Shown: positions 34,255-45,136 of the stretch, in pieces | How the letters are laid out: the number at the start of each line of letters is the position of its first letter | Position numbering within the stretch: the stretch's first letter is position 1 | Source of the DNA: Mytilus galloprovincialis | Taxonomy: Eukaryota; Mollusca; Bivalvia; Mytilida; Mytilidae | Reading direction: 5' to 3' | Assembly (NCBI RefSeq): GCF_965363235.1 | Contig: NC_134844.1 | Location: 55,176,872-55,240,871, forward strand | DNA: 64,000 bases | Made by a program: the position numbers and the translations under genes | The notes under the pieces: model-generated | The model's database searches: none | Told to the model about the DNA's origin: nothing | What the model saw: only the letters and a program-made list of their open reading frames with translations

Positions 34255-34585
34255 ACATTTCTGATTAAGCCCCTGTTACACCAGACCAATACCATGAAGA
34301 TCCCACTACGATCTATAAAAACATAAGATCTCGATAAGATCGCGGTATGGTCGGTTTGAATATTCAATAGCTCTTAGTTGTCATGTTCATACTACGACCT
34401 TGCTATGATCCTGCTATGATTTCGCTACGATAGAAACACTTTCTAGTTATTATCTTGCCTAACAAGACTATGCCACGATTTACACTTTCTCCGTACGCTT
34501 CTACGATGACATTACCGATCGCGTTAGGATCCCAATACGAGTCTCCTACGATCCATCCACGACTCCACTACGTTGTCACTGTGCT
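34255..34585. repeat. Irregular CTACGAT-rich tandem region
   Basis: The words CTACGAT, CTATGAT and TACGATC recur at least twelve times in about 300 bases (for example CTTGCTATGATCCTGCTATG then ATTTCGCTACGAT). Spacing is roughly 11-13 bases in the dense part. It reads as a heavily diverged short satellite. Confidence 0.55.
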
Positions 34586-37050
34586 CTAGAATATCATATA
34601 AGTGGTCAGCCCAGATGCATCGTCACCCAAGATGTAATATGACATGCTCAAGTCGTCCTTATTTACGGAATCTGGGTCTGGAAATCGAATAGTTTCATCT
34701 TCCAAACACCAATTCAATTACCTCGCGTTGTAAAACAAATGTGTGAACAAAGAAAAACAAAATGGCATATGGACAAAGCACATAAGGAAAAATTAAAAAG
34801 AATTCAAATTTTACATTAATACATTTACACAGTGACGGGATGCATCAGCACCGAGCCACGCCAAAGGGATGTTACCAACATTGACTGAACAGTAAAGGGG
34901 ATAATTTCAAAAGACAAATAAAAGAGCACTGTAAAACGCAATGAAGTCAATAAACAACGTCATTACCTAGAATCTATACTTCAACCCCATTAAGTATTAT
35001 TTGTGAAGATGAAATGGAATATTTATCAACTAGGTCTTGATAACCTCCGATATTATTTTTTTAAAGGATGAGACGTTCTTTGACATAACCTTGTTTCATT
35101 AACTCTCTGCTCACACAATGGTAACGTTTTAAAAAGTCTGAGTAGAAGCTACAAGCTTTTGGATACCGAAATAGTTGGGAAATGTATATTATATGTACAG
35201 GATAAGTCGGTGTGTTGTTAATAAAAGAGGGACGAAAAATACCAAAGTGACAGAAATAAGGTGACAGGAGTTGATCATTTCAATATCAAAATCGTCTCGT
35301 TTTTTCATAATCAAAATCGTCTCGTTTATCATAGATTGTGATACTCAGATGACCGCGAATGTCAAATTCGAGGTATCAGTCTAAAAAGGAAGCAGAGGAT
35401 GCCGTGTCTGTTGCTTTTTTTCTAGTTCTGGAGGATATATGAATGGTACCCAAAATCTTAAAGCGAATTACATGATCTGGCTTCTTTGATCTTTTCTTTT
35501 TATTACAAATGGCTGACGGAGCTCCGAGTCATATGAAACTTATAAAAGGTCAGCAAGGAGAGGCACACAGTTCACACTCATAGGAATGCCGGTAATATGT
35601 TGGACAAATCATACCTCGAAATTTAACAAATATGTTGTCAATAAGAAACTTCAGCATACTGAAAACTTGTTCCTCTCAGTGTTTACCATGTTTTATCTTT
35701 TTGTTCATTATTAGGCCGTATGGTATCACAAAGTTATAAATATGCCACAATTTTTATATTGTTTGGATAGAATTAATATTAGAGAAAGATCAAGATTTAA
35801 AATTACTTAGAAGTCCTTTACAGGTTTTTATAGAATCCACATATGGTTGATACGTTAGTAAACAGTGTCACGGTATATCCGAAGCTCTTCTCCCCTATGA
35901 ACAGTATTTCTATTAATTTAATTGACAATGCTTTCGTGGAACATGCGGATGAGCCCTCATTGTACCGAAGTTAAACGGAATTTGAGAGGCTAAGGTATCA
36001 AATACATGTAAAGGTAAGTCCTCATATTTGCTGTTCAATGTTATGTTCATTGAATATCTCATCATTGTCAAATGATAAACGGTTTTTGTATGTGTGATAA
36101 AGTAAGTGCTTATATATACCTAGTTCTTTAACAAGACACAAATAGTAATGCGTTTTACATACATACTATTATTTAAAGCTTTGTCCGCAGGATCAACAAC
36201 ATATTTATCGTGAAGAGATGATAGACATTCCGCAGCTTCTTGGTATCTGAAAACGGATTTTGATCGATTATTCACACAGTTTTATAACTTATGGATTTGA
36301 CGTATTTTCAGAGACCTGCATGCGTGTTATGATTCATTCTGACAGAGTGTCAATTTCAACTTATTCTCGCTTAGCTCATAGCCTAGTCCTCAATGTAAAC
36401 CATAATTATTTAGAAGTTGCGGTTCCAATTGATGTGTTCGGACACTATAAACTTAGGACCTTTCGGAGATGTTCATGTTGAATCATGTTTCAATCCCAAG
36501 TAATAAAAAGGCCAGAGAGGCTGTTAATATGAGACAAGTGGGTTGTTATGTACTGTTCTAAATCAGGGTCCTACAATGCTTGCTTATAGTTTAATACTTT
36601 AGGTGCAATGATTTTAGTGTAACTAAGTGATACAATAACCGAGTTGAAAATATAGTTGAATTTTAGATGTTACATCCTTGTTATAAAGAAATTTGCTGGT
36701 GTTGATTGCATCAATTCCTTTATAAGAAAACTGAACGGAAAATAAAATTATTATTTATGACATATAATTGAAAACATAGCGTGCGTTGTTTAAATATTTT
36801 TTAAAAATGTTGCTTGGATTGCAAATGGACACGTCTATATTCCAACGAACTATTGTTATATATTTTTATGTTACAATAAGATGATAGATGAAATAAAACG
36901 ATGTGTACCCTTATAACAAAGAAGATATAAAAAAAACCACGCGTCATAAATAAATTAAAAAAAGTTTTGAGTGACTTTGATTTTGAAGTTTAAAAAACTT
37001 AAAGTTCGATTGTTGACCGTACACATGTATTGAAAAGATAAGTACAATCA
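34586..37050. other. Intergenic, little recognised
   Basis: AT-rich DNA before the duplicated segment. A short direct duplication of CAAAATCGTCTCGTTT occurs near 35288/35315. A 73-codon plus-strand frame at 36260-36481 has no motif and was not taken as a gene. Confidence 0.4.
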
Positions 37051-37755
37051 CTCAATGATGACGCAGTACGCATCCATGATGTATTGCAACTTACAACCAT
37101 TTAAGACTATGTATGGCTATTCAAAAAAAAATTTAAATGATTCATCAAAGCTTTTGAGTAGTTTTTTTGCAAATATTTATCAAGTAAAACTTTTGTAAAC
37201 ATAGAAATACTTAAGCTTTATCTAGTTGTTTCCAATTGAAAGAAAAGTACTTCATTTTCGGTACAATTGTGTTGTCAACTTCCTAATCATTGATCTTGAT
37301 AATGACTTAACCATTATCTCTACGACAAACGTCAGTTGTTGTAAGTGATTTATAATCGTTTTTATTCCATGGACTAGTTATTTAAAATATGGAAACTAGA
37401 ACCAAAACGAGAGCTTTGATTTTTACAAACACATTGAAATTCTTTAAATTTGTATGCAAAATAGGTTTCACTTCCGTATATTTGTTCTGATATTGACATA
37501 GCATTTGTTTGTTTGACAAAATCCAGTGTTTTTAATGTTGGTTTATGAATAATATTGTTTAAATTCAATTGATTGATAAATGAATTAGATCTATGGTATC
37601 ACATATTTTATGATATAAGAATGCACTTATATATGTTAACCAACTTACTTTGGGAACTTCTAATTAACAAGAAACATCATTTGGGAAATCTTATTTTTAA
37701 GTCGACAAGAGTCTGTCTTCCTTCGTAATAGCAATTCTGAAACATATGAATTATT

Positions 37756-38080
37756 ATGAAATTTTGCTGTTTTCCTTATTGTTCAGTTTTTTGTTTTATT
37801 ACAACAATTACGTTCACTGTAGTAAATGCAATTGATGAAGATGTGAGATCTGAAACATTTAAAACAAAGGGTAGCACTAGAATTGTTAAGACCGAAAATA
37901 CCACCGATGTGTACTGTAAGTCATTAATTGGATGTGCAGATATGTGCCTATCAGATCCACAATGTTGTTTGGCGAGTTATTCCAAAGGAGTATCAACATG
38001 TCGTATTGATACATCTGAGCGATGTTGCGTTGAAACTGAAACCTTCGACGAATGGAGGCTTATTCACCATAACTCGTATG
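37756..38080 (+). CDS. Fibrinogen-related lectin gene, exon 1 (signal peptide and apple/PAN-like module)
   Basis: First of six coding exons (others 40736-40863, 41995-42091, 43555-43719, 44850-45103; with this exon 969 coding bases if five exons are counted, 322 residues). It encodes MKFCCFPYCSVF..TFTVVNA, a signal peptide, then the same Cys spacing as the paralogue (YCKSLIGCADMC, PQCCLASY, TCRIDTSERCC). It is 325 bases long with donor GTATG|GTAAGT in phase 1, exactly like the F-type lectin exon 1. The shared phase let the same cassette splice to two unrelated lectin domains. The product is likely a secreted recognition molecule. Confidence 0.88.
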
Positions 38081-38214
38081 GTAAGTAAAAATGACACATA
38101 TTTTGCAATGAATGTTTGGTTTTATTCCCTTTTCAACCATTGATTGTTTAAACAAAAATGAGATCATCTGTCGTTTTATATGGTAATTCTTATAAATGTT
38201 CTGTTACCACACTT

Positions 38215-38432
38215 TTTTTCGAAAAACTAAGGATTTTCTTATCCCAGGAACAGATTACCTTAGCCGTATTTGGCATAACTTTTTGGGAATTTTGGGTCCT
38301 CAATGCTCTTAAACTTTTTACTTGTTTGGCTTTACAACTATTTTGATCCTAGCGTCACTGATGAATCTTATGTAGACGAAACGCGCGTCTGGCGTATTTA
38401 TTTGTACTCCTGGTACCTTTGATAACTATTAA
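38215..38432 (+). repeat. Dispersed repeat family D, copy 1
   Basis: This copy runs from TTTTTTCGAAAAACTAAGGA through ACCTTAGCCGTATTTGGC and GAGGTCC-type sequence to GACGAAACGCGCGTCTGGCG and CCTTTGATAACTATTAAC. It is the insertion that distinguishes the two segmental-duplication copies. Other copies: 39858-40035, 40070-40287, 44030-44107 (tail only), about 48660-48840, about 49715-49870, and minus-oriented 41005-41440 with a nested insertion. Confidence 0.75.
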
Positions 38433-38794
38433 CAAAAATAAAATATCAACGACCAATATGTTCTTTGAACATATATGTATAATTAACACATAAAAAAACG
38501 TAGTATTGCAAACGGGATTTCAAAGTTGATAATAGGGTTTTAAATTGTCTAATTTATTGTTGTTGGGTTAACAACCCAATTGTGTCTCAATTGTTCTTTA
38601 TGGGTAGGTACAACACATATTTTAATAGGTCTTGCATATTTATATTGATTTTTTTTGTCATACAAAAAACACTTACCATAAAATTTTGACCTGAGACAAA
38701 GTGTGGTAATTATTCAATACACATTTATTTTCATTTAACCATTACACTATAGTGGTACCACCATAAACTATTGCATAATGAACCATATACAGAT

Positions 38795-38910
38795 GGGTGC
38801 AGTCCCAAACTGTAAAAAACTTGGAGTAGACATGTTGACTGCTTTCCAAGTTAACTTGAGACATTTTGAGCAGACAATCAAGTTAACTTAGTCTACGGTC
38901 AGATTTTATA
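38795..38910 (+). repeat. Repeat starting CAGATGGGTGCAGTCC
   Basis: CAGATGGGTGCAGTCCCAAA then repeated AAGTTAACTTG words. A diverged relative is in lectin intron 1 at 28080-28215. It directly precedes the LINE fragment, so it may be part of that element's flank. Confidence 0.45.
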
Positions 38911-38954
38911 AGACTGCTGCAGACCTTTAGGACAGGTCTGCTACTGAACGGACC

Positions 38955-39842
38955 TGTGGACAAGTCTGTTAACTTCGCTAAAACAGAAAGAGGACTCAGA
39001 AAACTGCTCAAAGATGTGAACCCAGCAAAATGTTCTGGACCAGATGAAATCACTACTTGTAACCGAGAACTAAAAAAATGCACAAGCTAACTCACACCAG
39101 GATTGACAGTTAGCTTCCTAAAATATGTAGACACTGGAACTAGACCACAGGACCGGCTAAACTCAAACATATATTGCGTATTCAAAAAAGGAGATTTACA
39201 TGCTGCTGAAAACTATAGACCTGTCTCCTAAAAAAAAAGTTCTATGTAAAACCATAGAACACCTTATAAGCAGGCACCTAATGAAACATCTTTCAAGGCA
39301 CGAACTTTGAACATCATTAAACAATGAATGAAAATCTGGATTTTCATGCTAATCCCAATTACAAGTCACTCTAAACGACTTCAAGAAAAACAACATGCCG
39401 AAGTCTCCTAACTGATATTACCATCTCAGATTTCTCTAAAGCTTTCGACAAAATAGAGTATGGCCATAATAAACTACTATCAACAATGGGCGATGATGGA
39501 TCAATTAACAATTGACTGAATATTGTCTTGATCAATAGAACAATAAAAGTAGTAGCAGAAGGAATACAATCCGAAGAAGTAAAGACTGACGTTGGTGTCC
39601 CACAAGCTTAAGACACAGTTCTTTGACCTTTGTCTTCTTTGTCATATAAATAACCTTACAGAAGCAGTCATTTTGTCAGTTTAACTGTTCGTAGATGACT
39701 GCCTACTTGACAGATCATTAAAGACACAGATCAGAAACATTTTGACATCTTCCAATAATATCTCAATAACCTAGAATTATTGGCAAATGACTGAGGATAA
39801 GATTCAACGCAAAGGAATGTAAGTCATAACAAAGAACACCTA
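38955..39842 (+). pseudogene. Degenerate LINE reverse transcriptase (CR1/jockey-like)
   Basis: Plus-strand pieces in shifting frames read RKLLKDVNPAKCSGPDEITT, VFKKGDLHAAENYRPVS, ISDFSKAFDKIEYGHNKLL (motif A), VKTDVGVPQA (motif B region) and VDDC (the catalytic YxDD-type motif C, here VDD), with a final FNAKEC. The order and spacing are those of a CR1/jockey-type non-LTR reverse transcriptase. Many stops and frameshifts show it is dead. It lies in intron 1 of the fibrinogen-related gene, between two repeat copies. Confidence 0.75.
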
Positions 39843-39857
39843 AAAGACCTGAAATTA

Positions 39858-40035
39858 GATTACCTTAGCCGTATTTGGCACAACCTTTCGGAATTTTGGA
39901 TCATAAATGCTCTACAACTTTGTAATTATTTGGCTTTATAACTATTTTGATCTGAGCGTCACTGATGAGTCTAATGTAAACGAAACGCGCGTCTGGCGTC
40001 CTCAATTATAATCCTGGTACCTTTAATAACTATTA
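39858..40035 (+). repeat. Dispersed repeat family D, copy 2
   Basis: Begins GATTACCTTAGCCGTATTTG and ends CCTTTAATAACTATTAAC. It has the palindrome-containing core AAACGAAACGCGCGTCTGGC. It abuts the LINE fragment. Confidence 0.75.
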
Positions 40036-40069
40036 ACACCACTTAAATTGTCTGCTATAAAACTTTGAA

Positions 40070-40287
40070 TTTTTCGAAAAACTAAGGATTTTCTTATCCC
40101 AGGAATAGATTACCTTAGCCGTATTTGGCACAACTTTTGGGAATTTTTGATCCTCAATGCTCTTCAACTTTGTACTTTTTTGGCTTTATAACTTTTTTGA
40201 TCTGGCGTCACTGGTGAGTCTTATGTAGCCGAAACGAGCGTCTGGCGTACTAAATTATAATCCTGGTACCTTTGATAACTATTAGTA
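40070..40287 (+). repeat. Dispersed repeat family D, copy 3
   Basis: A nearly complete copy in the same orientation as copy 2 and only about 35 bp from it: TTTTTCGAAAAACTAAGGAT to CCTTTGATAACTATTAG. The core is mutated to CGAAACGAGCGTCTGGCG. Confidence 0.75.
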
Positions 40288-40429
40288 AAATCATTTTACC
40301 GAAACATACCGAAATACTGACTACTGAGCTGATGATACCCGTGATCAAGTGGAAAGACATTGAAGATACTGTGGCCACCGAATGTTGTCAGCTTAAAAAC
40401 TTCTCTCGCCGCACCGTCAATGAACTGAC

Positions 40430-40645
40430 ACAAACCGATAATGTAAACCAACTTATTTTCGCGGATACTTTATTTCGCGTTTTGCCCTTTCTTGACCACT
40501 TCGCGGCTATTGAATTTCGCGATTTTTTTTATTAACCTGATGAAGTTTAATAAGGAGATCCAAATTTTACATATTCGCGACGATTTATATTCGCGATATT
40601 TTTCTACTCGCGAAAGTCCCGAAAATAAATCGCTCCAATCATCCT
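40430..40645. repeat. TTCGCG-rich repeat
   Basis: The words TTCGCG, TCGCGA and TTTCGCG recur about nine times in 200 bases in both orientations (TTTTCGCGGATACTTTATTT, ATTCGCGACGATTTATATTC, CTCGCGAAAGTCCCG). This CpG-rich patch in AT-rich DNA looks like a non-autonomous element or satellite fragment. Confidence 0.5.
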
Positions 40646-40735
40646 AAAATTCTGCATCGGTGAAAAAGGATATTTCAAATTAATCATTTTCAGTCTAAAA
40701 TTAATTATATCATCTTTATTATTGTCTCATTTTAG

Positions 40736-40863
40736 ACGAGAGACCTGTTGACTGTAATGATATTCCTGACAAATTCCGAAGTGGGGTATATAAGGTGTTT
40801 CCAAATCAAACACATGGATTTGATGTTTATTGTGAAATGAATATAGACGGAGGACACTGGACG
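40736..40863 (+). CDS. Fibrinogen-related lectin gene, exon 2 (start of the fibrinogen domain)
   Basis: The acceptor is CATTTTAG (phase 1) and the donor GGACG|GTGAGT (phase 0). The translation reads DERPVDCNDIPDKFRSGVYK, VFPNQTHGFDVYCEMNIDGG and HWT. DCxDI...SGVYxVxP, FDVYCxM and DGGxWT are the opening strands and first conserved Cys pair of fibrinogen-related (FReD) domains. Confidence 0.92.
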
Positions 40864-41004
40864 GTGAGTAAGATTTAAAAAATGATAAAACAAAAAGCAT
40901 TGCACAACAGATCCTTTAAATGGTATAATAAAACAACTTTAAGAATTATTTTGATAGTTTCGAATTTTAGTTTTCTCATTTCCATCTCTTAAAAAAATAT
41001 ATAG

Positions 41005-41440
41005 TTATCAAAGGTACTAGGCTTATAATTTAATACGACAAACGCTTGTTTTGTCTACATAAGACTCTTCAGTGAAGCTCAGATCAATAAATTTAGAAAG
41101 CCAAACAAGTACAAAGATGAGGAGCATTGATGAAAGGGGGGGGGGGTCCGATAACATGCTAACAACACCTCGATTTTGGCATAAACAGTAAATAAAAATG
41201 CAAAAATGCTGATAACAGTTAACAAATTGGGTTGAAAACAGTTAACAGCTTTAATTTGTCTCAGATAACAGTTAACAACACCTTGAAAAGGGCCAAAACA
41301 GGTTAACATAAAACGGTATTGCCCCCCCCCCTCATTAATGAGGACCCAAAATTCCAAAAAGCTGTCCCAAATAAGGGTAAGGTCATCTATGCCAGGGATA
41401 AGAAAATCCTTAGTCTTTCGAATAATTCATACTTTTGAAA
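41005..41440 (-). repeat. Dispersed repeat family D, minus-strand copy split by an insertion
   Basis: The right part (41342-41440) reverse-complements to the 5' half of the family (AAACTAAGGATTTTCTTATC) and the left part (41005-41133) to the 3' half (CGTTTGTCGTATTAAATTAT). A 199-bp element separates them. It lies in an intron of the fibrinogen-related gene. Confidence 0.7.
41134..41332. mobile_element. Nested non-autonomous DNA element with poly-G termini
   Basis: It begins AAGGGGGGGGGGGTCCG and ends GCCCCCCCCCCT, so the ends are inverted. The interior repeats AACAGTTAACA three times. It is bracketed by CATTGATGA and CATTAATGA, an 8-9 bp target duplication with one mismatch, inside a family D repeat. 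An 8-bp duplication would fit the hAT group and 9 bp the Mutator group; neither is proven. Confidence 0.7.
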
Positions 41441-41994
41441 ATAGTAAATTTATAAAAATGCCAATATAATTGAGATGCATGTCAACACCGAAGTGCTTAC
41501 TTCTGGGATGGTATTTCCCTTGTTTGAAAAACGTTCATGAAACTGATTTTTTACAAACGCATATATCATTTAAAGAGTTATCTCCTTGAACCGAAGTATA
41601 ATACCTTAAGTTAGACAAAAAATGTATAACTATTATACTTTCGGAAAAGATGTGTCAAGCTGGATTTACTATAATTTTGTCAAAAGAACAGATTAATATA
41701 AAAAAGGAACTAAGAGAACAGTAAAAAAAAACCCACTAAAACAGATAATTCAATGGCCGAATACAGCAAACAATAAACACTCTCAAAAGATTAGCAATAT
41801 TAATATTGAAACGTTTCGAATGATTTTTTTTTGCTGTTGTTGCTATATTTTAAAGAACAAGACGTATTCTGATATTGACAGGATAGTTTCACATGTTCTT
41901 ACTTTATAAAAAATCCTAAGATTTTAAATACCGAACCTTGTCACAGATTTTGTACTGTACCACTCATATTAGATTGACATAATTCTTCTTACAG

Positions 41995-42091
41995 GTATTT
42001 CAAAGAAGAGAAAACGGACATGTTGACTTTGATCGCGGATGGAATGAGTACAAATCAGGATTTGGGAACCCGGATCATGAGTTTTGGCTAG
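41995..42091 (+). CDS. Fibrinogen-related lectin gene, exon 3
   Basis: The acceptor is CTTCTTACAG and the donor GGCTAG|GTTAGT; 97 bases, phase 0 to 1. It reads [20 protein letters not shown] then [13 protein letters not shown], the highly conserved VxQRRxDGxVDFxRxWxxYKxGFGxxxxEFWLG block of FReD proteins. Confidence 0.95.
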
Positions 42092-42549
42092 GTTAGTTTG
42101 CATATGAATAAATGCATAAAATAAATCTTTAATCGGTATAAAATCTATGGGAAAATAATATTTCCGCATTTTTGTCTTAACACGACAAAATCGTCGGAAG
42201 ACTGAAACATTTCCCTCAAATTGTTCAATTTTAGTTTTTTTGGTTCCTCTGACAAATGTCTGACTTGACTAAGTACCGAAATTTTCAATCACAGAAATTC
42301 AGATCAGGTAGGTAATATGAATAGTCTTCTGAAAATGTATATCTTCTAAAACTCATTTCTATCTTTATATCAACGGCAAAACAGACGGATAATTATGACA
42401 TACTATCTTTTATTGGAAAGAAGTCTTGACGGTAGCAGCTCAATATAAATATATGAATGAAAATAATCTTCATTAATCAAAACAGGTTAAGAAAATGCAG
42501 TACATAAATGTCACTAAGTAAAAAATCGAAAACCTTTCTACACATGAAA

Positions 42550-43100
42550 TAAAAATACGTTAAACAAGAATGTGTTCATAGTACACGGATGCTCCATCCG
42601 CACTATCATTTTCTATGTTCAATGGACCGTGAAAATGTGGAAAAACCTGAAATTTGGCATAAAAATTAGAAAGATCATATCATAGATAACATGTGTGCTA
42701 AGTTTCAAGTAGATTGGACTTTAACTTCATCAAAAACTATCTCGACCAAAAACTTTATCCTGAAGGGAGACAGACGGACGGAATAACGAACGGACAAACG
42801 GATGAATGAACGGACGAATGGACGGACGCACAGACAAGAAAACATAATGCCCACTAATAGGACATACCAATATATAATGGTTACTTGTAGGGTATAGGAT
42901 TAAGGTTTTATTCATCAATTTACTGACTTTTTTTACTTTGTTGCATGCCTGTACCAAGTCAGGAATATGACAGTTTTTGTCCATTCGTTTTTGATGCGTT
43001 TTGTTATTTGATTTTGCCATGTGATTACAGACTTTCCCAATTGATCTTCCTCTAAGTTCAGTATTTTTGTGATTTTACCTTTTGCATTATGAGGACAATC
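42550..43100 (+). repeat. Intron 3 repeats, including dispersed repeat family B
   Basis: At 42735-42840 there is a GGACGGAC/CGGACGAATGG-rich patch. From about 42900 to 43090 the sequence GCCTGTACCAAGTCAGGAAT, ATGACAGTTTTTGTCCATTC and TTTGCCATGTGATTACAGAC belongs to a dispersed repeat (family B) also seen at 27800, 43980, 49890 and, more diverged, 22600. Confidence 0.55.
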
Positions 43101-43554
43101 GTAGAACACGTGACGTTTCGGTGGGCTCGTAGTATTGGATATTTGCCGCCTGTGCGAGAGGTGTGAGTTTTATTTCCGACGAGGTTAAAACAATTCCTGC
43201 AAATTTGTTATTTGCAACTATCCACTATGTTCAATGCATCAAAGAATTGTGGTCTAACAGCATTTTGTTACTGATTAATCCGAATCCGAAATTAAAATAT
43301 TATGTGTTAATGTTGGGTGTGACATGTCTTCCCGAGGGTTGTAACTTTGTGTACAAGCAAATTAATCAGGACACACATCATCTACATTGAAGTATGGACA
43401 TGCACGTCAATTGCAATTGGAAATTTTAGAGAGATTTCTGGAGAAAGCGTAACTAAGTTTTGAATTTGTGTATGATACATTTGTTTTTTTCAACAATACA
43501 ATACAATGCCGATATATTTAAATTTATCATCCCATACATTTTGGGTTTTTTTAG

Positions 43555-43719
43555 GCAACGAAAATTTGCACTCTCTTACATCACGACACAACTATGAATT
43601 GAGGATCGAATTAATCGATTTCGACGGAAACACTGCATTTGCAAAATATAAAGAGTTTGCAATTGGAGATGACAGTTCAAAGTTCAAACTAACCGCTAAT
43701 GAATACCATGGTACTGCAG
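43555..43719 (+). CDS. Fibrinogen-related lectin gene, exon 4
   Basis: The acceptor is TTTTTTTAG and the donor CTGCAG|GTACGT; 165 bases, phase 1 in and out. It reads NENLHSLTSRHNYELRIELI, DFDGNTAFAKYKEFAIGDDS and KFKLTANEYHGTAG, matching the central FReD block (GNxxLHxLTxxxxYELRIxLxDFxGxxxxAxYxxFxIxxExxxYxLxxxxYxGTAG). Confidence 0.95.
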
Positions 43720-43979
43720 GTACGTATACATGTTAGGGTGTGTTTTAACATTCAAAGTTTGTGTTTGCTATGTGTCTTTTCAATATGCCTTTTCAAATTT
43801 CTTTGTTAGATAAATGACGTTGCTCTGTACTTATACATCCTGTCATTGTGTTATTGGACTTTGGTAAGTTTGTGTATTCTTCCCCATTAAATTTAACAAT
43901 GTTAAATATGCAGCTTTGTCTATATGCCATTTTATGCTTCTTCGTTACATATTTGTATGTTGTTGTTTTATTGTGATTA

Positions 43980-44400
43980 AGATTATAACACAATGTTCAT
44001 GATGTTGACTGCTGTATGTTTGACATGTTTACCTATGAGTCTTATGTAGACGAAACGCGCGTCTGGCGTACTAAATTATGATACTAGTACCTTTGATAAC
44101 TATTAAGTCTGTTTGTCTTGTTCGTGCATCGTTGTTGCCAATATAATTTAATTTGATGCGACTACCATACAAGTGATAGGTTTAGTTAGTTATAAAACCA
44201 GGCTCAATACACCATTTTCTACAAACAAAATGCCTGAACCATGTCAGGAATTTGACAGTTGTAATCCATTCGTTTGATGTGTTTGAACTTTTCATTTTGC
44301 CATTTGATCATGTTGATTAGGGAGATTCCGTTTTGAAAAGTTCAGTATGTTGGTGATTTTACTTTTTATTTGTAGTTTTAGTTGTTTTGGTACAATGAAA
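43980..44400 (+). repeat. Dispersed repeat family B copy containing a family D tail
   Basis: Family B sequence (CACAATGTTCATGATGTTGA, ATAAAACCAGGCTCAATACA, GAACCATGTCAGGAATTTGA) is interrupted at 44030-44107 by the 3' end of family D (TATGTAGACGAAACGCGCGT to CTTTGATAACTATTA). The nesting gives relative ages: family D moved after this family B copy was in place. Confidence 0.6.
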
Positions 44401-44849
44401 TTAAACATGATTTGATGAATACGAAACATGAATGATTTTATTGATTTTTGTAATTAAGGTTGATTAACTAAGTAAAACAAATAGCCTGGGATTAAAAAGT
44501 TAAAACAGTCAATGTTATAATGGGGAGCTTACTTGGATATCTTCTTTTGGGATTTTGTATCTTATCTACCTTAAGGAACATATATCCTATCTTCAATAAA
44601 GAGTATATACCTTATCTTCCTTAAGGATGTTATATCTTAAGTTACTATTATTACAGGAAATACTGAATATCAATATCAAACTTGAGCAAAGCGATCGCTA
44701 ACAAAACGGGGATGGACTCACGCAAAGTGATCTCTAAATTGAAATATTTGTCATTTATACACATCTAGCTATTTAAGTGTTCTTCTAAAAATAAGAGCAA
44801 AACAAAATTGAATAGGGTTCGATTTTTGATGGTATGATTGTTATTTCAG

Positions 44850-45103
44850 GTAACAGCTTGGAACATCACAATGGCCATCGTTTCTCAACGAAGGATAGCG
44901 ATAACGATAACCACGCTAGTCACTGTGCCAAAAATTATCCCGGAGCCTGGTGGTTTAATGCATGTGTAACATCTGATCTGAATGGTCAGTACTTTCAGAA
45001 GACACCGGCCTCACTCCATTGGGGCGTTTACTGGCGTGCTTGGAAAGGAAACAACTATTCTTTAAAAGGCTCATTGATGATGATGCGTAGAGTTTCAATT
45101 TAG
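44850..45103 (+). CDS. Fibrinogen-related lectin gene, last exon (ligand and Ca-binding region)
   Basis: The acceptor is TTATTTCAG (phase 1); the frame reads NSLEHHNGHRFSTKDSDNDN, HASHCAKNYPGAWWFNACVT, SDLNGQYFQ and WGVYWRAWKGNNYSLKGSLM before TAG. KDSDNDN is the FReD calcium site, HCA..C the second disulphide, and GAWWFNAC..SDLNGxY with VYWxxWKG..YSLKxxxMMxR the ligand-pocket region. All phases agree and the gene is intact (322 residues). FReD proteins of this type usually bind acetylated sugars or microbial surfaces; that role is inferred from the family. A paralogous exon is at 62598-62869. Confidence 0.95.
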
Positions 45104-45130
45104 AAATCACACATTGTAATATGTTAAGAA

Positions 45131-45136
45131 AATAAA
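45131..45136 (+). terminator. Polyadenylation signal of the fibrinogen-related lectin gene
   Basis: AATAAA lies 28 bases after the TAG stop, in AAGAAAATAAAAGTATT. It is the canonical hexamer at a plausible distance for a short 3' UTR. Confidence 0.55.

Larger units (their letters stand above)
37058..38795 (+). repeat. Segmental duplication, copy 2
   Basis: Counterpart of 26040-27510: the same GACGCAGTACGCATCCATGA start, exon 1 and intron start, ending near ACCATAAACTATTGCATAAT. It contains an extra about 260 bp (38170-38432) that is a dispersed repeat absent from copy 1, so that repeat inserted after the duplication or was lost from copy 1. Confidence 0.8.

Noticed and set aside
40272..40535. 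An 87-codon plus-strand frame after family D copy 3
   Set aside because: It runs from repeat sequence into the TTCGCG-rich patch and has no splice context in the intron of the fibrinogen-related gene.
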